From NCBI RefSeq assembly GCF_027944005.1, contig NZ_AP027204.1, forward strand, positions 558,001 through 622,000: a stretch of 64,000 bases of DNA, in the 5' to 3' direction. A program made the position numbers and the translations under genes. The stretch comes from Polynucleobacter sp. SHI8. GTDB lineage: Bacteria; Pseudomonadota; Gammaproteobacteria; Burkholderiales; Burkholderiaceae. The stretch's first letter is position 1. Every line of letters begins with the position of its first letter. Positions 34,565 to 43,080 of the stretch are shown here, piece by piece. The notes beneath the pieces are model-generated. The model ran no database searches. It was not told where the DNA came from and saw only the letters and a list, made by a program, of their open reading frames with translations.

Positions 34565-35968
34565 TTATTGTTTCTTACCAAGTATTTTCATCAAATGGTC
34601 TATTTTTTTCCCATAAGGTGGGTGGGCAAGCTTAGTTCCGCCTAACCTACTGATTCCTAAAAACCCTTTCATCGATAAAACCGGCTTAAGGTGTGTAAAA
34701 GTATTAAAACTATGTTGACCATGATAGCCACCCATACCACTAGCCCCAATACCGCCAAACGGTAAGTAAGGATTGGAAAAGTGAAGAAGTGTATCGTTGA
34801 CAGTTATTCCGCCAGCTTGAGTTTGTTCTAATAATTGAGTTAACCGACCACGATGACGACCAAACCAATACATGGCTAACGGGTGTGGTTTTGAGTTAAT
34901 AAATGCGATGGCTTCACTGAGTTCACCATAACTAATGATCGGCAGAATCGGGCCAAAAATTTCTTCCTGCATGATTTTCGTTGAACTGATGGGGTCAATA
35001 ATCAGGGTAGGCATAAAATGATTCATTGGGTGATGCGTATCCCCAAGAGGGATGAGTTGGGCGCCTTTTAACTTTGCATCTTCTAAAAGAGCAGCCCAAC
35101 GGGACTCTTGTCTTTCATCAATAGCATTGGTTAACTGCGTTTGCTCGGCATACATCAATGCATAAGCATCTTTCAAATGAGTAATAAGTTCATCTCGTAG
35201 TGCATAAGGAACAAGGATGTAGTCCGGAGCAATACAAGTTTGACCAGCATTAAAGAGTTTTCCATACAAAAGACGACTGGCACAATCTTTAATTGAAGCG
35301 GTAGTATCAATTACAACCGGAGATTTACCACCCAACTCTAGAGTGAGTGGTGTAAGATTTTCTGCAGCAGCTTTGGATACTAATTGCCCCGTAGCTGTAC
35401 TACCCGTAAAGAGTAAATGATCAAAAGGGAGATTAGCAAAATATTCAGAAGTTTCGGGACCACCGTTAATTACCTGAATTTCAAAAGGGTTGAAGTATTG
35501 GGTAATTAATGTGGCAAGGTACCCAGATGTTCTTGGAGTCCGATCAGAGGGCTTAAGCCAGACTCGATTTCCGGCGGCAAGGGCTGAGATGGTTGGCATA
35601 AGAGCTAAGCTTAACGGGTAATTCCAAGGACTCATAATGCCAACTACACCCTTTGCTTGTGGCATTAAGTAGCTTTTTGAGGGCCATAAATGAAATGGTG
35701 TTTTAATCTTTACAGGTTTTACCCATTTATTTAAGTTTTTAATCGTCAAGGCAGCTTCTTGGCGGATAGATATAATTTCAGCGAGTTGTGTTTCAACAGG
35801 ATGACGGTAACCAAAGTCAGCTTCTATGACTTTACACAAATTTTCCTCATTTTCATTTAGCATAGTAATGAGTCGTTGAATTCGATTTTTGCGCACCTCA
35901 ATCGTTGGATGAGGTTCAGCTATAAAAGCCAGTTTATTTTGTTCAAAGTCGTAAAGTAGGGGATTCAT
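34565..35968 (-). CDS. Aldehyde dehydrogenase (coniferyl aldehyde dehydrogenase-like)
   Basis: NAD(P)-dependent aldehyde dehydrogenase of 467 residues, oxidising an aldehyde to the acid. The active-site cysteine is Cys245 in NAGQTCIAPDY and the general base Glu211 in LELGGKSPVV; the nucleotide-binding segment FTGSTATGQLVSKAA lies near residue 187. The N-terminal LWPSKSYLMPQAKGVVGIMSPWNYPL and the C-terminal PFGGIGASGMGGYHGQHSFNTFTH resemble the class 3 (coniferyl aldehyde dehydrogenase/AlkH-like) branch. It is transcribed alone. A substrate cannot be assigned. Confidence 0.92.
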   Translation of the reverse strand: MNPLLYDFEQNKLAFIAEPHPTIEVRKNRIQRLITMLNENEENLCKVIEADFGYRHPVETQLAEIISIRQEAALTIKNLNKWVKPVKIKTPFHLWPSKSYLMPQAKGVVGIMSPWNYPLSLALMPTISALAAGNRVWLKPSDRTPRTSGYLATLITQYFNPFEIQVINGGPETSEYFANLPFDHLLFTGSTATGQLVSKAAAENLTPLTLELGGKSPVVIDTTASIKDCASRLLYGKLFNAGQTCIAPDYILVPYALRDELITHLKDAYALMYAEQTQLTNAIDERQESRWAALLEDAKLKGAQLIPLGDTHHPMNHFMPTLIIDPISSTKIMQEEIFGPILPIISYGELSEAIAFINSKPHPLAMYWFGRHRGRLTQLLEQTQAGGITVNDTLLHFSNPYLPFGGIGASGMGGYHGQHSFNTFTHLKPVLSMKGFLGISRLGGTKLAHPPYGKKIDHLMKILGKKQ

Positions 35969-36002
35969 AGATTGATATTTTAGCTAAGAAAAAGGAAATT
36001 AC

Positions 36003-36539
36003 ATGCAAACTCAACTCATCACCTTAGGCGGTGGATGTTTCTGGTGTTTAGAGGCAGTTTATCAAGAATTAAAAGGCGTTCATCAGGTCATATCCGGATA
36101 TGCTGGAGGATTTATTGAATTTCCAGACTATGAATCGGTCTGTGACGGGACCACTGGACATGCTGAAGTAGTACAAATTCATTTTGATCCTCAAGAGATA
36201 TCACTTCGACAAATTCTTGAAGTATTTTTTGTTATTCATGATCCAACCACTTTGAATCGTCAAGGACATGATGTTGGTAGTCAATACCGTTCTGTGATCT
36301 ATTGTGAAGATGAATTGCAAATCAATGTAGCACTTGATGTGATTCAAGAGTTAAAAGAACAACAGACTTATCGTGATCCAATCGTTACAGAAATCATGCT
36401 AGCACCAACATTTTATAAGGCTGAAGAGTACCATCAGAACTATTTTGTAACTCATCCATTTCAAGGATATTGCATGGGGGTTGTCGCACCCAAGTTAGAA
36501 AAATTTCGTAAAACTTTTGCACAGCTGAAAAAGAAATAA
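36003..36539 (+). CDS. msrA: Peptide-methionine (S)-S-oxide reductase
   Basis: Repairs oxidised methionine in proteins by reducing the S-sulfoxide. The 178-residue product has the nucleophilic Cys12 in GGGCFWCLEAV, followed by GVHQVISGYAGG, the HAEVVQIHFDP segment and RQGHDVGSQYRSVIY. Glu and Tyr positions of the family are preserved. No MsrB domain is fused. It is transcribed divergently from the aldehyde dehydrogenase gene and converges with pdxH, whose stop codon lies 2 bases away. Confidence 0.96.
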   Translation: MQTQLITLGGGCFWCLEAVYQELKGVHQVISGYAGGFIEFPDYESVCDGTTGHAEVVQIHFDPQEISLRQILEVFFVIHDPTTLNRQGHDVGSQYRSVIYCEDELQINVALDVIQELKEQQTYRDPIVTEIMLAPTFYKAEEYHQNYFVTHPFQGYCMGVVAPKLEKFRKTFAQLKKK

Positions 36540-36541
36540 GC

Positions 36542-37177
36542 TCAAGGAGCGAGCCTTTCAATTTTCCAAAACTGATTGACTTGAATGTAATTGATACGGT
36601 CATGAAGCCGAGAGGGACGACCTTGCCAAAATTCGATCCTTTGGGGCAACACACAATAGCCTCCCCAGTGAGGTGGTCTTGGCGGATGATCGCCGAACTG
36701 TGACCGATATTCTTTTTCAAGGGCCTCTAAATAATGGCGATTTTCAACAACCTCACTTTGAGGTGAGGCCCATGCACCAATTCTGGATTCGATGGGTCTC
36801 GAGTGGTAATAGACATCACTTAGCTCGGGAGAAAGTTTGACACAAGTACCTTCAATACGAACTTGCCGTTCTAATTCATGCCAAAAGAACAATAAAGCCA
36901 CTTGAGGATGAGTCGCGATGGATTTCCCTTTTTGACTTAAGTAATTGGTGTAAAAGACAAATTGTTGATCAATGATGCCCTTGAGTAAAACAATCCGCGC
37001 ACTCGGCGAACCATCACCATTGACAGTAGCTAGCGTCATTGCATGTGGTTCAGGGCACTGAGCTTGTGATGCTTGTTCAAACCACATTTCAAATTGTTTC
37101 ATGGGGTCTTGATGAACATCCTCTTCCGCAAGACTTCCCCTTGCGTAGGTTTTTCTGAGATCAGCTAGATTTTGCAT
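36542..37177 (-). CDS. pdxH: Pyridoxamine 5'-phosphate oxidase
   Basis: FMN enzyme that makes pyridoxal 5'-phosphate from pyridoxine or pyridoxamine phosphate; 211 residues. The N-terminal LRKTYARGSLAEEDVHQDPMKQFEMWF is a typical PdxH start. FMN-binding and active-site segments ARIVLLKGIIDQQFVFYTNYLSQKG, VALLFFWHELERQVRIEG and the C-terminal FWQGRPSRLHDRINY are all intact. It diverges from tcdA with a 44-base gap. PLP is needed by the decarboxylase upstream, but no operon link is implied. Confidence 0.96.
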   Translation of the reverse strand: MQNLADLRKTYARGSLAEEDVHQDPMKQFEMWFEQASQAQCPEPHAMTLATVNGDGSPSARIVLLKGIIDQQFVFYTNYLSQKGKSIATHPQVALLFFWHELERQVRIEGTCVKLSPELSDVYYHSRPIESRIGAWASPQSEVVENRHYLEALEKEYRSQFGDHPPRPPHWGGYCVLPQRIEFWQGRPSRLHDRINYIQVNQFWKIERLAP

Positions 37178-37221
37178 AAAGATAGTATATCGAATTCACA
37201 GATGATTGATAATAATGAATC

Positions 37222-37986
37222 ATGAATACTCCAAATGACACCACTTTAGAACTCGTTGAACGTCGCTTGGGCGGGGTTGCACGTTTATATGGCGACTCTG
37301 CATATGCCATATTCCAACAAGCACATGTCGTTGTTATAGGATTAGGTGGGGTTGGTTCATGGGCCGCAGAAGCATTAGTAAGAAGTGCTGTTGGCGAAAT
37401 CACCCTGATAGATTTTGATCACGTATCGATCAGTAATACCAATCGACAACTTCATGCACTTGATGGAGAATTTGGTAAATCAAAGATTGAAGTTATGGCA
37501 CAACGTTTATCCCTGATTAATCCGGAGTTAAAAATCAATTGCATCGATGATTTTTTAAAACCAGAAAATTTCCAGGAGTATTTGCCTCCGGGCGCTGCTA
37601 TTTTGGACGCTATGGATGATGTTGCAAGTAAATTAGCTTTAGCTTCATGGGCTCATCAAAAGAAAGTACCTTATGTGATGAGTGGTGGTGCTGGTGGAAA
37701 ACTTGATCCCTCTAAAATTGAAGTTGTTGATTTAGCTCGGGCGACACATGATCCCATGCTGGCAAAAATTAGGGCTAGTTTGAGACAACAATACGGCTTT
37801 GAAAAAGATCCCAAAAAGAAACTGAACCTCCGGGTTGTTTACTCACCAGAGCCTCGATTAGGGGTCGCTAGTGGCGGATTATCTTGCGCTGGTTTTGGTT
37901 CAGCCGTAACAGTTACCGCAACCTTTGGTTTTATTGCAGCCGCAGAAATTCTGCAACAATTAATTGACTCACATAAAACGATCTAG
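37222..37986 (+). CDS. tcdA: tRNA threonylcarbamoyladenosine dehydratase
   Basis: E1-like enzyme that cyclises t6A37 in tRNA to ct6A (CsdL/YgdL/TcdA family); 254 residues. The adenylation motif HVVVIGLGGVGSWAAEALVRSAVGEITLIDFD is at residues 36-67, with SNTNRQLHAL after it and a CxxC-free C-terminal half containing VVYSPEPRLG. The last 18 bases overlap the end of the convergent DUF1854 gene. Its usual sulfur-acceptor partner csdE is not in the window. Confidence 0.93.
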   Translation: MNTPNDTTLELVERRLGGVARLYGDSAYAIFQQAHVVVIGLGGVGSWAAEALVRSAVGEITLIDFDHVSISNTNRQLHALDGEFGKSKIEVMAQRLSLINPELKINCIDDFLKPENFQEYLPPGAAILDAMDDVASKLALASWAHQKKVPYVMSGGAGGKLDPSKIEVVDLARATHDPMLAKIRASLRQQYGFEKDPKKKLNLRVVYSPEPRLGVASGGLSCAGFGSAVTVTATFGFIAAAEILQQLIDSHKTI

Positions 37987-38448
37987 AACTTTTTTACTAA
38001 ATTTATCTAAGGTTTTACGGTTTTTGATTAAGTATTGAATCCCATTGGCATCCGTAATGAGGAGTGCTTCTGCAGAAACGCGGCGGATATCTTGTTCTGT
38101 TTTTAACTTTAACTTCGTTATACCTCGATCAGTCTCGATATCCCAAATGCTAGGTAAGGCGTAAGTATTGAGGTCAGTGATTTTACTAATCACCGGAATA
38201 AATTCAATTTGCTCCAGAGATGAACGAGCAATATGTTGATTTTCTGCACTCAATTGATCGAAAGATTCAAACCATACCAATTCATGACCATCCTGATTCA
38301 CAATTGAAAACCCATTTTCTGGATCAGAAATCGGGAATGCACGAATAATTCTTACTTGATCATGCGACTGACCATCACCTAAAACTAATCGAATATTCCC
38401 AAAAGTATCTTTTTCAAGGTTAAAGTTCATCAATAGATCTTTCATCAA
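37969..38448 (-). CDS. Cyanophycin-associated DUF1854 protein
   Basis: Cytoplasmic protein of 159 residues of the DUF1854 family. It has no membrane segment or signal peptide; recognisable parts are FGNIRLVLGDGQSHDQVRIIRAFPISDP, HELVWFESFDQL and EFIPVISKITDLNTYALPSIWDIETDRG, which is the most conserved block of this family as I know it. It overlaps the upstream ABC gene by 4 bases (ATGA), so the two are co-translated. DUF1854 proteins accompany cyanophycin synthetases in Burkholderiales, and the cphA' gene begins just upstream on the opposite strand; the biochemical role is unknown. Confidence 0.85.
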   Translation of the reverse strand: MMKDLLMNFNLEKDTFGNIRLVLGDGQSHDQVRIIRAFPISDPENGFSIVNQDGHELVWFESFDQLSAENQHIARSSLEQIEFIPVISKITDLNTYALPSIWDIETDRGITKLKLKTEQDIRRVSAEALLITDANGIQYLIKNRKTLDKFSKKVLDRFM

Positions 38449-40721
38449 ATAGACTCAGCGATTTCTGCGGCGTGTCTTGCTTGTGCTTGATAGAGTTGAT
38501 AGTACGTTCCCTCAGCAACCATTAATTCATCATGATTGCCCACTTCAATAATTTCACCCTTATCAAGGACGATGAGCCTATCAGCTTTTCGGAGAGTGGA
38601 AAGGCGGTGAGCAATTGCCAAAGTTGTTCGACCTTTGACTAAGTTATCCAATGCCTTTTGAATTTCTTTTTCAGTCGTTGTGTCTACAGAAGAAGTCGCT
38701 TCATCAAGAATCAAAATCTTCGGATCAATCAATAACGCTCTTGCAATAGAAATACGTTGCCGCTCACCACCCGAGAGAGATTGACCCCTCTCACCAACTA
38801 AGGAGTCATATCCCAGGGGCAAGCGTAAAATAAAATCATGCGCATTGGCAGCCTTTGCTGCCTGAACGATTTCAGCCCGAGTAGCTTGAGGTTTCCCATA
38901 AGCAATATTTTCTGCAATCGTGCCAAAAAATAAAAAAGGTTCTTGTAAAACCATCCCAAATAATTGACGAAGTTCTTTTGTTCCAATATTTCGAACATCA
39001 ATGCCATCAATTTTGACACTACCTTCGCTAACATCGTAAAACCGACAAATTAAGTTCACGAGCGTACTTTTACCAGAGCCACTATGACCAACTAACCCAA
39101 TCATTTCCCCCGGTTTTATTTGTAAATTAACATTTTTAGTGACAGCGCGATTGCCGTATCGAAAACCAACATTCGTCAAATCAATCTGACCACGGATTTG
39201 TTTCGGTAGGGCGACTGGATTTTTTGTGTCTGGCACACTTGACTCATGATCAAGAATATCAAACACACGCTTTGCTCCTGCAGCCGCCTTCTGCGTGTGG
39301 GAAACAATCCGACTCATTGAGTCCATGCGCCCATAGAATCTTGAGATATAGGCTAAAAAAGCTGTTAGAACACCCACCGTAATATGTTCATTAGCAACTT
39401 GATAAATACCAAATCCCCAAACGACTAATAGACCAACCTCGGTCAAGAGAGTAACCGTTGGAGCGAATGAAGACCAAACTTGATTGACGCGATCATTAAC
39501 CTCTAAGTTGCGTTGATTGGCAACGATAAATCGCTGATTTTCGCGGTCCTCTTGAGCAAACGCTTTTACCACTCGAATACCTGGAATCGTATCTGAAAGA
39601 ACGTTATTAACCTCGGACCAATTGCGGTCCACTTTTTCGAAGCCATAGCGTAACTTATCCCTTACAAAATGAATCATCCAGGCGATAAAAGGTAATGGAA
39701 GTAATGTGACCAAGGCTAGCAAAGGATCGATACTGATCAAAATAGCTGCAGTCATAAACAGCATGATCATATCTGTTAAAAAGTCTAATAAATGTAGGGA
39801 TAAAAAGATACAAATACGATCGGTTTCATTACCGATTCGCGCCATTAAATCACCAGTTCGTTTTGCACCAAAATATTCGAGAGATAAATGAATCAAATGC
39901 GCAAATGTTTTTGTACGCAGTTCCATGCCGATACGTTCGCTCACGAGAGCCAAAATATACGTTTTCCACCAACCAAGGCCCCAAGCAAAAAGCGCTGCCA
40001 ATAACAGCCCACCCAAATACATGGCAGCTAATTCATAGTTCATTACATGGGTTGTTTGAAAAGGAATGAGGACATCATCCATGAGGGGCATGCTGATATA
40101 AGGTGGAACTAAGGTAGCTGCAGTTGAGAGTAGCGTGAGAATAAAACCAAGAATAAGATCTTTTTTATAGGGCTTTGCAAAGCGCCACAACTTGAACAAA
40201 GTTAAGGTTGATGGGGGTATTTCAGTTTCTGGATCACATACCATACACACTGATTGTTCCGGCGGTATTGGGCTTTGACAATTAGGGCATGTCGTCACTG
40301 ACGCTATAGATGCATCTTGAGCACGTTTTTTTTCAATGAGAAGATGACGTTCTTGGAACTGATCTTTAAATTGAGTTACTAGAGAGTTAATCGCTAAGGT
40401 GTAATGCCAAGTGTGAATCAGTCCTTGATTGCCATACAGTGACAAATGACCCACCCCAGCATGATCGGTTAGTTTGAGGTAGGAGTCATCCTCAATTGAC
40501 CAATTAGTAACGACACCTTGTTCATCGGTTTGAGAAATATAAAAAGATGAACTATTGTCAGATTGAGTCGATAAGCTTAACAAAAATTTCTCAAAGTGAA
40601 GGATATTGTTAAGATCAATTTCAACCCAAGTTAAGAGTATTTTCGAAGATGAATCCACCTTTTTCTCCCAATGGGGATGAATCGGAGGGGTTATGTTCGG
40701 TAACGGTCGCAGATGATACAT
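38445..40721 (-). CDS. ABC transporter (permease-ATPase fusion), cyanophycin-associated
   Basis: Half-transporter of 758 residues. An N-terminal domain of about 140 residues precedes a zinc-ribbon-like motif (CPNCQSPIPPEQSVCMVC, about residues 143-160). Six transmembrane helices follow (about 190-470), then an ATPase with Walker A GLVGHSGSGKSTLVNL, the signature LSGGERQRISIARALL, Walker B ILILDEATSSVD and H-loop AIAHRL. This is the MsbA/lipid-exporter type of fusion. The N-terminal domain plus zinc ribbon is unusual. Its co-cluster with DUF1854 and cphA suggests a role linked to cyanophycin, but what it moves, if anything, is unknown. Confidence 0.9.
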   Translation of the reverse strand: MYHLRPLPNITPPIHPHWEKKVDSSSKILLTWVEIDLNNILHFEKFLLSLSTQSDNSSSFYISQTDEQGVVTNWSIEDDSYLKLTDHAGVGHLSLYGNQGLIHTWHYTLAINSLVTQFKDQFQERHLLIEKKRAQDASIASVTTCPNCQSPIPPEQSVCMVCDPETEIPPSTLTLFKLWRFAKPYKKDLILGFILTLLSTAATLVPPYISMPLMDDVLIPFQTTHVMNYELAAMYLGGLLLAALFAWGLGWWKTYILALVSERIGMELRTKTFAHLIHLSLEYFGAKRTGDLMARIGNETDRICIFLSLHLLDFLTDMIMLFMTAAILISIDPLLALVTLLPLPFIAWMIHFVRDKLRYGFEKVDRNWSEVNNVLSDTIPGIRVVKAFAQEDRENQRFIVANQRNLEVNDRVNQVWSSFAPTVTLLTEVGLLVVWGFGIYQVANEHITVGVLTAFLAYISRFYGRMDSMSRIVSHTQKAAAGAKRVFDILDHESSVPDTKNPVALPKQIRGQIDLTNVGFRYGNRAVTKNVNLQIKPGEMIGLVGHSGSGKSTLVNLICRFYDVSEGSVKIDGIDVRNIGTKELRQLFGMVLQEPFLFFGTIAENIAYGKPQATRAEIVQAAKAANAHDFILRLPLGYDSLVGERGQSLSGGERQRISIARALLIDPKILILDEATSSVDTTTEKEIQKALDNLVKGRTTLAIAHRLSTLRKADRLIVLDKGEIIEVGNHDELMVAEGTYYQLYQAQARHAAEIAESI

Positions 40722-40781
40722 TAAAAAAGTATAGTCTAGAACAAAGTAAAAGCGATGAATTCAACAAAAGCTCATAATTTG

Positions 40782-40793
40782 GACAAATTTGTC
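40782..40793. promoter_or_regulatory. Palindrome between divergent cyanophycin transcripts
   Basis: Perfect 12-bp palindrome GACAAATTTGTC in the 176-base gap between the ABC gene and cphA', about 105 bases ahead of the cphA' ATG and 60 ahead of the ABC start. The surrounding sequence is AT-rich. Possible operator for a shared regulator. Confidence 0.4.
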
Positions 40794-40897
40794 AACTTTT
40801 TCAGCATTCTAGAGTTATAGCATTTATAAGTTAGAATTTAAGACAATTTTAATGATTTTTTAACTTCAAATTAACCCTTTTTCAAAGCTTGGATTAG

Positions 40898-43078
40898 ATG
40901 CCACAACTCCTTGATAAAACAATTAATATTCTTGATATCAAGTATATTCGTGGCCCCAACATGTGGTGTTGGGTAGAAGTCTTAGAAGCTTTGGTTGATA
41001 TTGGCGAGTTAGAAGAATATCCCTCTGACAAAATTCCGGGATTTTATGATCGCTTAGTGGCAAAGCTACCATCCTTAGTCGAACATCGTTGCAGTTATGA
41101 AGAAAGAGGCGGTTTTTTAAAGCGCGTCGAAGAAGGCACCTGGCCAGTTCACATCATGGAACATTTAACTCTTGAGTTACAAGGGTTAGCAGGTTTTGCT
41201 GGAGGGTTTGGGCGTGCAAGAGAAAGTACGACGACCGGTATTTATAAATTAATTGTTGCTACACCTCATCAAGAGGTAACAACACAAGCGATTCACTATG
41301 CTCGAGATTTGTTATTGGCTTTAATACAAGATCGTGATTACGATGTACAAACGAATATTGATCATTTGAAAGAAATGATTGATGATCTTTGTTTGGGTCC
41401 AAGTACGAGTTGTATCGTCAATGCTGCTAAAGAAAAGTTGATTCCGCACATTCGTTTATCTGCCGGAAATTTAGTTCAACTCGGATATGGCGCTCAACAA
41501 AAAAGAATTTGGACAGCAGAAACCAATCAGACGAGTGCGATCGCTGAAACTATTTCAAGAGATAAAGATTTAACCAAATCATTACTGGCCTCTGTCGGAG
41601 TACCCATACCTTATGGCGAATTAGTTCAAAATCAAGAACACGCATGGGAAGTTGCTCAAGAAATTGGCTTGCCTGTAGTCGTTAAGCCACAAGATGGCAA
41701 TCACGGTAGAGGTGTTTTTACTAATTTGCATACGCAAGAAGAAGTCTACGCCGCGTATGAAGTTGCAAGACACGAAGGCAGTGGCGTCCTTGTTGAAAAG
41801 TTCATACTTGGAGATGAGCATCGATTATTAGTTGTCGGCAATCATTTAGTTGCTGCAGCAAAAGGTGAGGAATGTAAGGTGGTAGGTGACGGTAAACACA
41901 CCGTCCTAGAACTTATTCAAATTCAAATTAATTCAGACCCAAGACGGGGCTCATCAGAAGATTTTCCTCTCAATCATGTGCGCATTGATTCGATTGCGGA
42001 GTTAGAGCTAAAAAGTCAAGGTTACACATCCGAGAGTATTGTTGAGGATGGTAAACAAGTGTTAATCCAACGTAATGGCAATGTTGCATTTGATGTGACT
42101 GATTTGGTTCATCCTTCAGTAGCCCAAAAAGTTGTGCTAGCTGCAAAAGTAGTTGGTCTTGATGTTGCTGGAGTTGATTTAGTGGCGATGGATATCTCTA
42201 GACCCTTAGAGGAGCAAGGCGCAGCAATTGTAGAGGTGAATGCTGGTCCAGGGCTTCTCATGCACATTAAACCAGCAAAAGGTAATGCTCAGCCAGTGGG
42301 GCAGGCGATTATTAATCATTTATTCCCTTTAGAGCGAACTAGCCGTATTCCTATTATTGGAGTTTGTGGTTCTTATCGATCTGCACAAGTTTCACAAATC
42401 TGCGCATATTTCTTTAAATTAAATAATTTTTACATAGCACTATCTACCCAGCATGGACTTAGCTTTAATCATCGCCCAGTTGAAAAAAATGGTGGTTCGG
42501 AATGGGATTGTGGCAGAAGAACTTTATTGAATCCATTAGTAGAGGCAGCAGTTATTGAATCAACTGCCAAAGGAATTTTGATGCAAGGTATGCCTTATGA
42601 TTTATGTTCTGTTGGAGTGGTTACAGGCATTGATCGATCTGTTTTTTATCCAGAGCAATCCATTGTTGAAGAGAAACAATTATTTTCTATCTACCGCACC
42701 CAAGTGGATGTTGTCATACCCGATGCAAATGGGGTTGCTGTATTAAATGCAGATGATTCATTCGTTGTAGAGATGGCAGAAATTAGCCCAGCAGAAGTTA
42801 TGTTTTATAGTATTGATCCAAGTAATACAGCATTGACTAACTTGTCGAATAATGGTGGTCGTAACGTGACTTTCTTAGATCAAAAAATCATCCTTCGACA
42901 AGGCTTCAATCATATTTATTCTTTTGGTGTAAGTGAGTCAAACTTTTTAAATCAAGACGATAATTCAAACAATTTGTCTGCCATGCTTGCTGCGGTTGCG
43001 GCTACATGGGCGAGTGGTTTACCTTTTGAAATTATCGAAACAGGCATAGAAACTTTTTATCCTGAGGAGGTCGCGTAA
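40898..43078 (+). CDS. CphA'-type cyanophycin synthetase homologue with degenerate Mur-ligase domain
   Basis: Protein of 726 residues homologous to cyanophycin synthetase. The N-terminal domain starts RGPNMWCWVEVLEALVDIGEL; the ATP-grasp core contains SVGVPIPYGELVQNQEHAWEVAQEIGLPVVVKPQDGNHGRGVF, LVEKFILGDEHRLLVVG and VEVNAGPGLLMHI. In the following Mur-ligase part, where active CphA has GTNGKTTT, the sequence reads G491-S-Y-R-S, so the P-loop lysine is lost and this domain is probably non-catalytic. The protein is about 130 residues shorter than its neighbour and lacks the C-terminal Mur lobe. It starts the cphA'-cphA operon, 2 bases before cphA. Paired cphA/cphA' genes are known in Cupriavidus. 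Confidence 0.92.
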   Translation: MPQLLDKTINILDIKYIRGPNMWCWVEVLEALVDIGELEEYPSDKIPGFYDRLVAKLPSLVEHRCSYEERGGFLKRVEEGTWPVHIMEHLTLELQGLAGFAGGFGRARESTTTGIYKLIVATPHQEVTTQAIHYARDLLLALIQDRDYDVQTNIDHLKEMIDDLCLGPSTSCIVNAAKEKLIPHIRLSAGNLVQLGYGAQQKRIWTAETNQTSAIAETISRDKDLTKSLLASVGVPIPYGELVQNQEHAWEVAQEIGLPVVVKPQDGNHGRGVFTNLHTQEEVYAAYEVARHEGSGVLVEKFILGDEHRLLVVGNHLVAAAKGEECKVVGDGKHTVLELIQIQINSDPRRGSSEDFPLNHVRIDSIAELELKSQGYTSESIVEDGKQVLIQRNGNVAFDVTDLVHPSVAQKVVLAAKVVGLDVAGVDLVAMDISRPLEEQGAAIVEVNAGPGLLMHIKPAKGNAQPVGQAIINHLFPLERTSRIPIIGVCGSYRSAQVSQICAYFFKLNNFYIALSTQHGLSFNHRPVEKNGGSEWDCGRRTLLNPLVEAAVIESTAKGILMQGMPYDLCSVGVVTGIDRSVFYPEQSIVEEKQLFSIYRTQVDVVIPDANGVAVLNADDSFVVEMAEISPAEVMFYSIDPSNTALTNLSNNGGRNVTFLDQKIILRQGFNHIYSFGVSESNFLNQDDNSNNLSAMLAAVAATWASGLPFEIIETGIETFYPEEVA

Positions 43079-43080
43079 TC

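Noticed and set aside
40898..43078. cphA' as a decayed pseudogene
   Set aside because: The frame is intact over 726 codons with a conserved ATP-grasp core, and paired cphA' genes are known; the loss of the P-loop looks like divergence, not decay.
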